64,000 nucleotides of DNA from Flavobacterium piscisymbiosum. GTDB lineage: Bacteria; Bacteroidota; Bacteroidia; Flavobacteriales; Flavobacteriaceae. Below, one piece after another: positions 34,687 to 42,505 of the stretch; the first letter of the stretch is position 1, and each line of letters starts with the position of its first letter. Made by a program: the position numbers and the translations under genes. The stretch spans positions 2,914,001 to 2,978,000 of the forward strand of contig NZ_JAJJMM010000001.1 in assembly GCF_020905295.1 (NCBI RefSeq), given 5' to 3'. Below the pieces are notes generated by a model. It was given only the letters and a program-made list of their open reading frames with translations, was not told the origin of the DNA and ran no database searches.

Positions 34687-35889
34687 CTAATGTATAATCT
34701 TTTCTATTGCATTATTAATTCTAATTAAATCTTCTTCAAGACTTCCGTGATAACTATTTCGATGTTCGTTGATCAAAAATACAAGTTCCTGAATATCTGT
34801 TTCACTTTTTCCTGTTTTATGATGCAGTTTTTGAATAAAAGTATCGTCCAGTTTTGTGGTATCGATCAAATATTCGGTTCGCATTTTTTCTAAAAAGTAT
34901 ATAATCTTTTTATCGATGATATTGCGGTGATCGCCTTCCTGATAATATAAATTCCCGATGGTTTTGGTAAAATCAACAGTAGAATTGGCCAAAGGTTTAA
35001 GGATAGGCACCACGCGTTGTTTGCGTTTAGCATTAAAAATAATAAAAATCAACATCCCGAATAAAAAGAAATACCATGCCCATTTTAGTCCCGGCTGAGA
35101 CATAATATAACGCAAGGGCGATTGAGAAATATTTTCATTATGCTGACCTTTGGTATACCAGAAAATATCGCCTTTTGGCAAATAAGATAAAACGCTTTCG
35201 GCATATTGATAATGATCTGCTTTTAATAAATTAAAGTTGGTAAAAGCAACGGGTTGGGTATGCAAATAAAAGTACCCTTGCCTGTAAGGAACTTTTATAT
35301 AATTGATATGTTTTTTTTGACTTGATTTGGTGCCATGGTATCCCAGAACAGTGGTGTTTAACGTGTCAATTTTAGAAAAATAATCTTGTATTTGATGGTC
35401 AAAAGTATATCTTTTAGTCTTTTTATTCGCCAGCCATAACTGAGTTTTATTGGCGTTCAAATAATCTGAATTGATTTCCAGTTTCAGCGTGTCTAATAAA
35501 TATTTAGGAAAAGTTTTCATGCTTAAAAAAGCATTGTTTCCGTGCGAAACAAAATAAAAAATCTCCTTAATCGATTGTTCATCAATTGTATTCGATTCTG
35601 ATATATTAATGAAAGTACCTTTTATTTTATAATTTTCTACCAGCGTATCTTCATCATATTTTGAATCTAAAAATTCATATGGCGTTACATTTGGAATTCT
35701 TTCTACTTTATTATTTTTAAAAAAGCCATTAATTTCCTTGTCAAAAACATATAAACCGTAAGGAATTTTGTCATTGACAGCATATGTTGGCCTCCAATCA
35801 ATAGGTTTTGGCTGGTCACGATCTATTAGTAGAATCACGGCTAAAATAAAAACCAGAACAGCAATGTAAATTTTGATGCTTTTATCCAT
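34687..35889 (-). CDS. DUF4350 domain membrane protein
   Basis: A 400-residue protein with an N-terminal membrane segment (about 6-22, IYIAVLVFILAVILLI), an extracytoplasmic domain (DWRPTYAVNDKIPYGLYVFDKEINGFF, then FISHGNNAFLS-like FVSHGNNAFLSMKTFPKYLLDTL), a second membrane segment (about 268-286, WAWYFFLFGMLIFIIFN) and a cytoplasmic helical tail with NLYYQEGDHRNIIDKKIIYFLEKMRTEY. It is a standard component of the Bacteroidota MoxR operon; function is unknown. It overlaps the DUF4129 gene by 8 bp. Confidence 0.85.
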   Translation of the reverse strand: MDKSIKIYIAVLVFILAVILLIDRDQPKPIDWRPTYAVNDKIPYGLYVFDKEINGFFKNNKVERIPNVTPYEFLDSKYDEDTLVENYKIKGTFINISESNTIDEQSIKEIFYFVSHGNNAFLSMKTFPKYLLDTLKLEINSDYLNANKTQLWLANKKTKRYTFDHQIQDYFSKIDTLNTTVLGYHGTKSSQKKHINYIKVPYRQGYFYLHTQPVAFTNFNLLKADHYQYAESVLSYLPKGDIFWYTKGQHNENISQSPLRYIMSQPGLKWAWYFFLFGMLIFIIFNAKRKQRVVPILKPLANSTVDFTKTIGNLYYQEGDHRNIIDKKIIYFLEKMRTEYLIDTTKLDDTFIQKLHHKTGKSETDIQELVFLINEHRNSYHGSLEEDLIRINNAIEKIIH

Positions 35890-36655
35890 TACTAAAGGTT
35901 TTTATGGCGTTCTTAAATCGGTTTTCGGCTTTTATAAAAGAGATTTCATCAATGGCAAATTCACCATACCAGATATAATTATACAAGTACGACAAATAGG
36001 TAAATTCCTCTTTATGTTCAGGTCGCTGCAGTTCGTATAAATAATCAGAATTGGTTTTTTCGATATCCCATTCGATATAATGATTTTGTGCCATTACTTT
36101 TAGCAGCCACAAATAATAATAACGAATCGCGATTCTTTTTTCTCCTGTCAAAAGACTTTCTTTTATTAATTTTTCGAAATCCAGAAGGTGAATATTCTTT
36201 TCGATATCAGAATAATAAACATTTCTTTTATTCGAGTTTTTACCAAAAATCCATTGACCTTCTTTATTGATTACTGCTTTTGCTATTAAGTAGATTACAA
36301 AAACAATAATTAAAACCGCTATTACCCTTAAAAAGATAGTGACAAAATCGAGAGAGGCTTTGGTATCTGACTCGCTAAAAATGCTTCGGTAAATACGGGC
36401 AAGCCATTCAATAAAGCTTTGCCACAAACCTTTTTCGGGAGCTTTTTGTTCGTATACGAAATCAGAATCAGTATATTTTTTTTTGAAATTTTTAGAGAAG
36501 GTTTTGGCTTCTACAGTACTGGTATCAATTCGAATATCTTTCTCGGTATATTTTACGGTACTTATTTTTGGAGGTTCGGCTGTAGCCAAAGAATCCTGGG
36601 CATGCGAAATACCGGAGAAAAAGAGAAAAGATAAAAAGAGGAGAAGTTTATTCAT
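35882..36655 (-). CDS. DUF4129 domain membrane protein
   Basis: Read from the ATG at 36655, a 257-residue protein starts with a signal peptide (MNKLLLFLSFLFFSGISHAQD), then a periplasmic stretch, a membrane segment (about 112-135, FLRVIAVLIIVFVIYLIAKAVI) and a C-terminal cytoplasmic domain with the DUF4129 signature KESLLTGEKRIAIRYYYLWLLKVMAQNHYIEWDIEKTNSDYLYEL. An upstream ATG at 36676 would place seven extra residues before the signal peptide. The gene overlaps its neighbours by 8 bp on each side, indicating tight translational coupling. Confidence 0.87.
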   Translation of the reverse strand: MNKLLLFLSFLFFSGISHAQDSLATAEPPKISTVKYTEKDIRIDTSTVEAKTFSKNFKKKYTDSDFVYEQKAPEKGLWQSFIEWLARIYRSIFSESDTKASLDFVTIFLRVIAVLIIVFVIYLIAKAVINKEGQWIFGKNSNKRNVYYSDIEKNIHLLDFEKLIKESLLTGEKRIAIRYYYLWLLKVMAQNHYIEWDIEKTNSDYLYELQRPEHKEEFTYLSYLYNYIWYGEFAIDEISFIKAENRFKNAIKTFSNG

Positions 36656-37595
36656 TATTGCTTCCAATTGATTCAATTTCAGTTGCCGAAATTCTATCGT
36701 CTGCTCCCAAACTATAGTAGATAATTCCCTGATTGATTACCAAAACGTTACTAAAAATATTACTCAAAGCCATAATTAAAACAAATGCTACAGTAATCAG
36801 GATTAAAAAAACTGGCGAAGGTTCAAAAGGCATCTTCTCGAAATCAGGATTGGCAATTGCAAAGAAAAGAAACGCAAATATTCCCACAAAATAAAAAAAC
36901 ATAGTGATGGATGCCTGTATCATCTGAACCATAATCATGACGATAAGACTGGCTCCTATTGCAGACCAGAAATCTTCTTTTAGTAAAAGATGTGCATGAT
37001 TTAAAGATTCAAAAAAGCTTTTATCCTCTGTTAAATAGGAGTAAAAACTCAAATTTACCCAGGTAAATAAAGTAGGTATCGCCACTATTAATAATGGTAT
37101 GCCTACTAAGACAAAGCAGAGAAAAAATAAAGCGATTATAACGATAAATAAAATAGGAAATATAATGAATACAACGCCCAGGCCGAACTTAATTATTTTC
37201 CAAAGGCTTTTTCTAAAGGCGGATAATATATCCTGTGTGGTAAAATCGTTAGTGTTTTTTTCGGCTATTAATTTTAAATATAAAATTGGATAGGACGAAT
37301 TAAAAAGAGATAAAAATATAACTATAACTAAAAAAAGTACCGCAAATCCTGCAAGAAGGGGATAACTTTCAAAGTAGTTGAAGAGGTCATCCGGAGTAGT
37401 TTTTTCTAAAGTATTACCGGCCAGAGACTTAAAATTAGTTTCTAAAAATAAATACATTAATGTACCCATGATTAGCAGCATACCAACATTTATGGCGAAA
37501 AAAATCTTAAAAAAGTGTTTCCCGAAATTTTTAAAGAAAGTAAACGAATCTACGATATAGTCGCCGAGTTGTCGTTTTTTGTAAAGTTCAAACAT
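36648..37595 (-). CDS. Multi-pass membrane protein of the MoxR operon
   Basis: A 315-residue integral membrane protein with about six hydrophobic segments. The opening FELYKKRQLGDYIVDSFTFFKNFGKHFFKIFFAINV resembles membrane proteins usually encoded between SpoIIM and DUF4129 genes in Flavobacteria. Its ATG overlaps the spoIIM-like stop codon (TAATG), so it is translated by coupling. No named family is clear to me; a DUF4013-like arrangement of helices is possible. Confidence 0.7.
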   Translation of the reverse strand: MFELYKKRQLGDYIVDSFTFFKNFGKHFFKIFFAINVGMLLIMGTLMYLFLETNFKSLAGNTLEKTTPDDLFNYFESYPLLAGFAVLFLVIVIFLSLFNSSYPILYLKLIAEKNTNDFTTQDILSAFRKSLWKIIKFGLGVVFIIFPILFIVIIALFFLCFVLVGIPLLIVAIPTLFTWVNLSFYSYLTEDKSFFESLNHAHLLLKEDFWSAIGASLIVMIMVQMIQASITMFFYFVGIFAFLFFAIANPDFEKMPFEPSPVFLILITVAFVLIMALSNIFSNVLVINQGIIYYSLGADDRISATEIESIGSNNE

Positions 37596-38560
37596 TATAA
37601 TGAAGTTATTTTTTTGTGAACAATGAAAGGATAAACCAAATAATAAAATGAGATGATTCCTAATGTAAATAAGATGATAAAACTACTGAGCCAATTGGGC
37701 ATATCGATAGAATATCGGGTTATAAAACCTTCGAGAAATCCTGCACTTATGGTAAAAGGAAAGGTACTCAGAAATATTTTGAAACTATTTTTGAAACCTA
37801 TTTTAAGCGAATTTAATCGCGAAAAAGTTTTAGGAAAAAGGATCGAAGCTCCCAGAATAAATCCGGCTGCACTTTCGATTACAATGGCAAAAATCTCCAT
37901 AGAACCGTGAATCCAGATACCGCGAACACTTTTCCAGAAAACACCCTGATCGTAGAAAAAGTACTGAAACGACCCTAACATCAATGAATTTTGAAGAAAA
38001 ATATAAAAAGTTCCCAAGCCGCCAAATATACCGTAAATGTAACATCTTGCGCCTACATAAAGGTTGTTCAGAGTAATACCAATAAAACTTCCCCAGTTGC
38101 TTCCGGAGCCGTAAACGGCCATTGGATTTCCTTTTTTGATGTTGTCCAGCGTCATGTTGACATAATTATCGCCCAAAATTAAGCGAACAAAATTTTGATC
38201 GTATCTTGCCGAAACGACGCCCATTGCCACCGTAACAAAGAACAAAATAAAAGCATAGAGTAAATACCTCCTGTATTCGTAAAGCAGTAAAGGAACCTCG
38301 GTTTTAAAAAATTCAAGGAATCTGTTTTTTTCGGTTCTTTTAGTTTTGTAAATCTTTTGATAAATCTGCGAAGCGAGGTGATTGAGATATACAACTGTCT
38401 TACTTTTTGGGTAATACGTTTGCGCATACGACAAATCATTCATCATTTGAATGTACAAATTAGCTAACTCATCAGGATTTTTTTTAGCTTTACCAAAAAT
38501 AGCGAGCTCAAACTCCAGCCATTTTTCTTTATTTTGTTTTATGAAGGCAACTTCTCTCAT
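37595..38560 (-). CDS. Stage II sporulation protein M (SpoIIM) family membrane protein
   Basis: A 321-residue protein. The N-terminal helical part (MREVAFIKQNKEKWLEFELAIFGKAKKNPDELANLYIQMMNDLSYAQTYYPKSKTVVYLNHLASQIYQKIYK) and then five or so membrane segments with IFGGLGTFYIFLQNSLMLGSFQYFF and WIHGSMEIFAIVIESAAGFILGASILFP are typical of SpoIIM/DUF95 proteins. No sporulation is implied; in Bacteroidota this family travels with RDD, MoxR and DUF58 genes. It is the first gene of the minus-strand operon and starts only 20 bp from the divergent RDD gene. Confidence 0.88.
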   Translation of the reverse strand: MREVAFIKQNKEKWLEFELAIFGKAKKNPDELANLYIQMMNDLSYAQTYYPKSKTVVYLNHLASQIYQKIYKTKRTEKNRFLEFFKTEVPLLLYEYRRYLLYAFILFFVTVAMGVVSARYDQNFVRLILGDNYVNMTLDNIKKGNPMAVYGSGSNWGSFIGITLNNLYVGARCYIYGIFGGLGTFYIFLQNSLMLGSFQYFFYDQGVFWKSVRGIWIHGSMEIFAIVIESAAGFILGASILFPKTFSRLNSLKIGFKNSFKIFLSTFPFTISAGFLEGFITRYSIDMPNWLSSFIILFTLGIISFYYLVYPFIVHKKITSL

Positions 38561-38580
38561 TGTAGGCTAAAATATAAAAT

Positions 38581-39324
38581 ATGTCAGAATTATCTATTAA
38601 TACAACCCAAAATGTTAAAATAAATTTTATTGCCGCTTCACCAGGCGAGCGAATAGGCTCTTATTTCATCGATCTCGCTATTAAAGTGGCTTATATAAGC
38701 GTGGTTTCACTTGTGTTTTTTTATTGGTTAAATCTCGGTAAATTATTCGACAGATTAGACAATTGGTCCAAAATTTCGATCGTTTTAATACTTTATTTTC
38801 CGTTTTTTATTTATTCGCTAACTTTAGAAAGCATTTTTGAAGGCCAAACCATCGGCAAAAAACTGGTAAAAATAAAAGTGGTTAAAATAGATGGTTATCA
38901 GGCAGGATTTGGAGATTACTTAATGCGCTGGTTTTTTAGACTGGTAGATATTACCCTGTTGTACGGAATTGTCGCAATTGTAAGCGTGGTTTCGAGTAAA
39001 AAAGCACAACGATTGGGTGATATGGTAGCGGGAACTGCCGTAATTACCTTAAAAAATAAAATCGATATTAGTCATACCATTCTTGAAGAAATAGGCGAGG
39101 CTTATGCTCCTACTTATCCGTTGGTCATTAAATTGTCTGATAATGATATGCGTATTATTAAAGAAACTTTTAAGAATGCCGAAGCCAGAAATGATCATGA
39201 AGTCATTTATAAATTGGTCGCTAAGATCGAAAATGTCACAGGAATTAAAAACCAATCGGGTAACGAAAACGATTTTTTACGCGTTATTTTAAAAGATTAC
39301 AATTTTTATACGCAGAATATGTAA
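38581..39324 (+). CDS. RDD family membrane protein
   Basis: A 247-residue inner-membrane protein. The RDD signature is visible: AASPGERIGSYFIDLAIKVAYISVVSLVFF, then ESIFEGQTIGKKLVKIKVVKIDGYQAGFGDYLMRWFFRLVDI and KKAQRLGDMVAGTAVITLK. A cytoplasmic helical tail of about 80 residues follows. Divergent from the SpoIIM-like gene across 20 bp, so the two promoters must overlap or extend into the opposite coding regions, which suggests coordinated expression. Confidence 0.9.
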   Translation: MSELSINTTQNVKINFIAASPGERIGSYFIDLAIKVAYISVVSLVFFYWLNLGKLFDRLDNWSKISIVLILYFPFFIYSLTLESIFEGQTIGKKLVKIKVVKIDGYQAGFGDYLMRWFFRLVDITLLYGIVAIVSVVSSKKAQRLGDMVAGTAVITLKNKIDISHTILEEIGEAYAPTYPLVIKLSDNDMRIIKETFKNAEARNDHEVIYKLVAKIENVTGIKNQSGNENDFLRVILKDYNFYTQNM

Positions 39325-39362
39325 TTAATTCGTTTATGTGAGATGTTTTGTTAGGAATTTCG

Positions 39363-39370
39363 TAAATTTG
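39363..39370 (+). promoter_or_regulatory. -7 promoter box before the CsgG-like gene
   Basis: TAAATTTG, a perfect TAnnTTTG, about 88 bp upstream of the ATG at 39459. Confidence 0.5.
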
Positions 39371-39458
39371 TATATGCTTTTATTGTACAAATTAGCGAGC
39401 ATTTTTTTAAAGGCGAATCCGAAAAGCCCAAGAGTAGGAAAATTTAATCTTAAATACC

Positions 39459-40310
39459 ATGAACTCTAAAAAAGTTATTACCGCAATACTATTGTTGTTT
39501 GTCTCTGTTTTATCTTTCGCTCAGGGCGGAAAAAAATTAGATAAAATTATCAAAAGAGATTACCAGATTATCGAATGTACGATTGCTAAAATATCCGATA
39601 AAACGGTTGACTATTCCTTACCCGGAGAAACATTGCAAATAGAATTGGATGTATCTCAAATTGCCAGAATTGATTTTGCCAGTGGACGTTCTCAAGCTTT
39701 TGCTGTAACTGCAACTACTCCCACTAATAATGACTCAGCGGCTCAGGCTGTTGCTTCTGCCGAAATGAAGCCCAATACAATTGCCGTGTTGCCAATTCCG
39801 TACATAAATTCAGGAACCTTAGAAACTTCTGAAGAAATGGCGAAATTTGCTCAAAACGACCTTTATAATAAACTGTTGGACAAATCTGCCAATCTTTTTC
39901 CGTTAACGGTTCAGGATTTAAGAGTTACAAATAGTTTGCTGCATAAAGCCGGAATCGATTATAAAAACATAGATGAAACTCCTATAGAAGATCTTCAAAA
40001 AATTCTGGGAGTCGACAATATTCTTGCCGCAAAAGTTTCGTATACCATTACCGAAGGCTCAACTGCTTCTACTTATAACAGCGGAAGTGCAAAAGTGAGT
40101 GACAATAATAAAAAGGTAAAAACAAGTGATATATCGACTACAAATTCCAGTAATCTAACGTATTACAATTACATGGTTTATTTTGATATGTATAAAAACG
40201 GGACAAAAATTTACTCACAAACCCGTAAACCATTCCTAAATATAAAAGACAGCTGGATGGACTCTATTACCTATTTATTGAAAAGAAGTCCGATTTACGT
40301 AAAAAAATAA
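39459..40310 (+). CDS. Secreted protein with a CsgG/GNA1162-like core
   Basis: A 283-residue exported protein (signal peptide ending VLSFAQ). An N-terminal strand-rich segment with KRDYQIIECTIAKISDKTVDYSLPGE is of a type often seen in Bacteroidota secreted proteins. It is followed from about residue 108 by NTIAVLPIPYINSGTLETSEEMAKFAQNDLYNKLLDK and LQKILGVDNILAAKVSYTITEG, the pattern shared by CsgG, GNA1162 and TolB N-terminal domains. No lipobox is seen. It may be part of an envelope assembly. The PH-like gene follows after 7 bp. Confidence 0.55.
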   Translation: MNSKKVITAILLLFVSVLSFAQGGKKLDKIIKRDYQIIECTIAKISDKTVDYSLPGETLQIELDVSQIARIDFASGRSQAFAVTATTPTNNDSAAQAVASAEMKPNTIAVLPIPYINSGTLETSEEMAKFAQNDLYNKLLDKSANLFPLTVQDLRVTNSLLHKAGIDYKNIDETPIEDLQKILGVDNILAAKVSYTITEGSTASTYNSGSAKVSDNNKKVKTSDISTTNSSNLTYYNYMVYFDMYKNGTKIYSQTRKPFLNIKDSWMDSITYLLKRSPIYVKK

Positions 40311-40317
40311 GAAGTAA

Positions 40318-40740
40318 ATGGAGAAATTTGAATCTAAAATTGATCTTTGGTTAATACTGTTTTTGGTTTTAATTTTTGGAGGAATCCTTGTAAGATCAGC
40401 CTATGATCAAAATTGGATTAGTTTTTCCTTTATACTTTTGGTAGTGATTTTTATTACTTATATGTTTTCGACTACTTTTTATATAATCGAGAACAAAAAA
40501 CTACGGATAAAATGTGGAATTTTTTTTAATCTTTCGATTGAAATTGAAGGTATTAAGAAAGTTTCTGAAAGTTACAATATCATAAGTTCTCCGGCGCTTT
40601 CTTTTGACAGGCTGGAGATCTTATACAATAAATTTGATACAGTTTTGATTTCGCCAAAAGATAAAATAAGATTTATTGAAGCTATTCAAAAAATTAATCC
40701 CGAGACCGAAATTAAAATTAAAGAAAAAATTTACAAATGA
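40318..40740 (+). CDS. Bacterial PH-like (DUF1200) membrane protein
   Basis: A 140-residue protein with two adjacent membrane segments (about 11-27 and 34-54) followed by a small beta domain: FYIIENKKLRIKCGIFFNLSIEIEGIKKVSESYNIISSPALSFDRLEILYNKFDTVLISPKDKIRFIEAIQKINPE. The LSFDRLEI...ISPKDK arrangement matches the YyaB/DUF1200 PH-like fold. Role unknown. Begins 7 bp after the preceding stop, so probably in the same operon. Confidence 0.75.
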   Translation: MEKFESKIDLWLILFLVLIFGGILVRSAYDQNWISFSFILLVVIFITYMFSTTFYIIENKKLRIKCGIFFNLSIEIEGIKKVSESYNIISSPALSFDRLEILYNKFDTVLISPKDKIRFIEAIQKINPETEIKIKEKIYK

Positions 40741-40752
40741 GTTAAAATAATT

Positions 40753-40800
40753 TAATCTTTTGTGTCTTTGTACCTCTTGACCTTTGTACCTTTGCACCTA
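40753..40800 (+). promoter_or_regulatory. Dispersed repeat carrying a -7 box before the TRIC-channel gene
   Basis: The repeat TTGTGTCTTTGTACCTCTTG plus ACCTTTGTACCTTTGCACCT contains TACCTTTG (40787-40794), a perfect TAnnTTTG, with TTTG motifs upstream (40767-40770). It would give a leader of about 12 nt to the ATG at 40813. Confidence 0.55.
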
Positions 40801-40812
40801 AAAAAAAGTAAA

Positions 40813-41415
40813 ATGTTTCATTTATTAGACCTTATTGGTACAATGGCTTTTGCAATGTCCGGCGCATTAACGGCAATGCACAAAAAACTAGATCCGTTTG
40901 GTGTTTTTATCATTGCTTTTGTAACGGCAGTAGGAGGCGGAACGCTTCGTGATGTTTTAATAGGCAGAACTCCGGTGGGCTGGATGCAGGATTTAAAATA
41001 TGTCTATGTCATTATTTTAGGTTTTGGATTGGCAATTCTCTTCAGAAAAAAGTTTGACAAATTAAGAACTTCCCTGTTTTTGTTTGATACAATTGGGTTA
41101 GGTGTTTTTACTTTAATAGGCCTTGAAAGAGGTATCATGACGGGTTTACATCCGGTAATTTGTATTGCTTTGGGCACCATGACGGCTTGTTTTGGCGGGG
41201 TAACCCGTGATATTTTGTGTACCGAAATCCCAACAATCTTTAGAAGGGAAATTTATGCGACCATTTGTATTTTTGGCGGAATTGTATTTTTTGCGCTAAA
41301 AAAACTGAATCTTGAAGACGATGTTTTATACTTAGTAACTTCTCTTGTCATTATTACTGCTCGATTATTGGCCGTGAAATTCAAATGGTATTTGCCGGCA
41401 TTTGACCACAAATAA
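40813..41415 (+). CDS. TRIC (trimeric intracellular cation channel) family membrane protein
   Basis: A 200-residue protein of seven membrane segments with internal duplication (UPF0126/YicG). Family motifs are LLDLIGTMAFAMSGALTAMHKKLDPFGVFIIAFVTAVGGGTLRDVLIGRTPVGWM in the first half and LFDTIGLGVFTLIGLERGI, GTMTACFGGVTRDILCTEIPTIFRREIYA in the second. Bacterial members form potassium-permeable channels. I take the ATG at 40813; a longer reading from 40762 would translate the dispersed repeat and lacks support. Confidence 0.88.
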   Translation: MFHLLDLIGTMAFAMSGALTAMHKKLDPFGVFIIAFVTAVGGGTLRDVLIGRTPVGWMQDLKYVYVIILGFGLAILFRKKFDKLRTSLFLFDTIGLGVFTLIGLERGIMTGLHPVICIALGTMTACFGGVTRDILCTEIPTIFRREIYATICIFGGIVFFALKKLNLEDDVLYLVTSLVIITARLLAVKFKWYLPAFDHK

Positions 41416-41554
41416 GATTTGTTTGTCACCAATTTCACTAATTTTCACGAATCATTGACTGCGAAAAATATGCGCATATTTGTTTTGTATTTTATGCAGA
41501 GAAAAATTAGTGTAAATTCGTGCGATTTCCCAGCAAAAGAAGCAACAACAATAA
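41416..41554. repeat. TTTCACTAATTTTCACGAAT repeat ahead of the glycan cluster
   Basis: CACCAATTTCACTAATTTTC plus ACGAATC (41426-41452) faces AAAAATTAGTGTAAATTCGTG (41502-41522). It is related to 2821-2946. A short palindrome, ATATGCGCATAT, sits between the arms. Confidence 0.55.
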
Positions 41555-42505
41555 ATGACAAAATACACTGTAAAAAAATACGATCAGAACGATTATAAAA
41601 TCTGGAATGACTTTATAGCTCAGGCTAAAAATGCTACATTTTTATTTCACCGTGATTTTATGGAATATCATAAAGATCGTTTTGAAGATTTTTCGCTCAT
41701 GGTTTATCAGGACGAAAAGCTAATAAGTATTTTGCCTGCCAATAAAGTTGGAAATTCTCTTTATTCGCACCAGGGACTTACCTACGGCGGATTGGTGTAT
41801 ACTACTAAAGTAAAAGCAGAAAAAGCAGAAGCTGTTTTAGATGCAGTTTTGTCTTTTTTGAAAGAGAATTTATTTGAGATTTTTTACTACAAGCCCATTC
41901 CTAATTTTTATTTTCCTGAAGGCAATAACGAAGTTGATTTTTTCTTGTTTAAAAGAGGAGCAGTTATAAACCGAAAAGAAATGAATCTGGCCGTTAATCT
42001 CGAATTGCCTTTGCAAATTTCTAAAAGTAAGCTAAAACACTTTAGAAGAATTGAAGATCTTGATTTGGATATAATTGAAGATGATGATTTTAATCCTTTT
42101 TGGTTAACAATTTTAGAACCACGATTATTGGAGAAATTCAATGTAAAACCTGTTCATACAAAAGAAGAAATTTTACTTTTGAAACAGAGTTTTCCTGAAA
42201 ATATCAGACAATATTCTGTTTATCTCAATGATGAAATTATTGCGGGAATTACGATTTTTGAAACCGAAAATGTGGTAAAATCGCAATACGGAGCCACATC
42301 AAAAAAAGGCGAGGAAGTAAGAGCACTTGATTTTTTATTCATTAATTTGATCGAAAAGTACAAACGAAAAGGCAAACGCTTTTTTGATATGGGAATTGTA
42401 AATGAAGAAAACGAAAGTGGCTATCATTCCGGACTTTTAAAACAAAAAGAAGAATTAGGCTCTATGGTTTACAACCAGGATTTTTATAAAATTGAGATAA
42501 AATGA
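41555..42505 (+). CDS. FemAB-like GNAT acyltransferase
   Basis: A 316-residue protein with the double-GNAT layout of FemAB-type proteins (Acetyltransf_6): AKNATFLFHRDFMEYHKDRFEDFSLMVYQDEKLISILPANKVGNSLYSHQGLTYGGL in the first half and YSVYLNDEIIAGITIFETENVVKSQYGATSKKGEEVRALDFLFINLIEKYKRKGKRFFDMGI in the second. It overlaps the DegT aminotransferase gene by four bases. It could N-acylate the amino sugar made by that enzyme, though FemAB proteins more often use aminoacyl donors; the first option is suggested by position only. Confidence 0.8.
   Translation: MTKYTVKKYDQNDYKIWNDFIAQAKNATFLFHRDFMEYHKDRFEDFSLMVYQDEKLISILPANKVGNSLYSHQGLTYGGLVYTTKVKAEKAEAVLDAVLSFLKENLFEIFYYKPIPNFYFPEGNNEVDFFLFKRGAVINRKEMNLAVNLELPLQISKSKLKHFRRIEDLDLDIIEDDDFNPFWLTILEPRLLEKFNVKPVHTKEEILLLKQSFPENIRQYSVYLNDEIIAGITIFETENVVKSQYGATSKKGEEVRALDFLFINLIEKYKRKGKRFFDMGIVNEENESGYHSGLLKQKEELGSMVYNQDFYKIEIK

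Noticed and set aside
37595..38560. Sporulation gene
   Set aside because: SpoIIM-family proteins occur widely in non-sporulating Bacteroidota within MoxR operons; the context here is that operon.
31407..38560. MoxR-DUF58-DUF4350-DUF4129-SpoIIM cluster as a novel system
   Set aside because: This gene set is common and well recognised in Bacteroidota; only the insertions within it are unusual.
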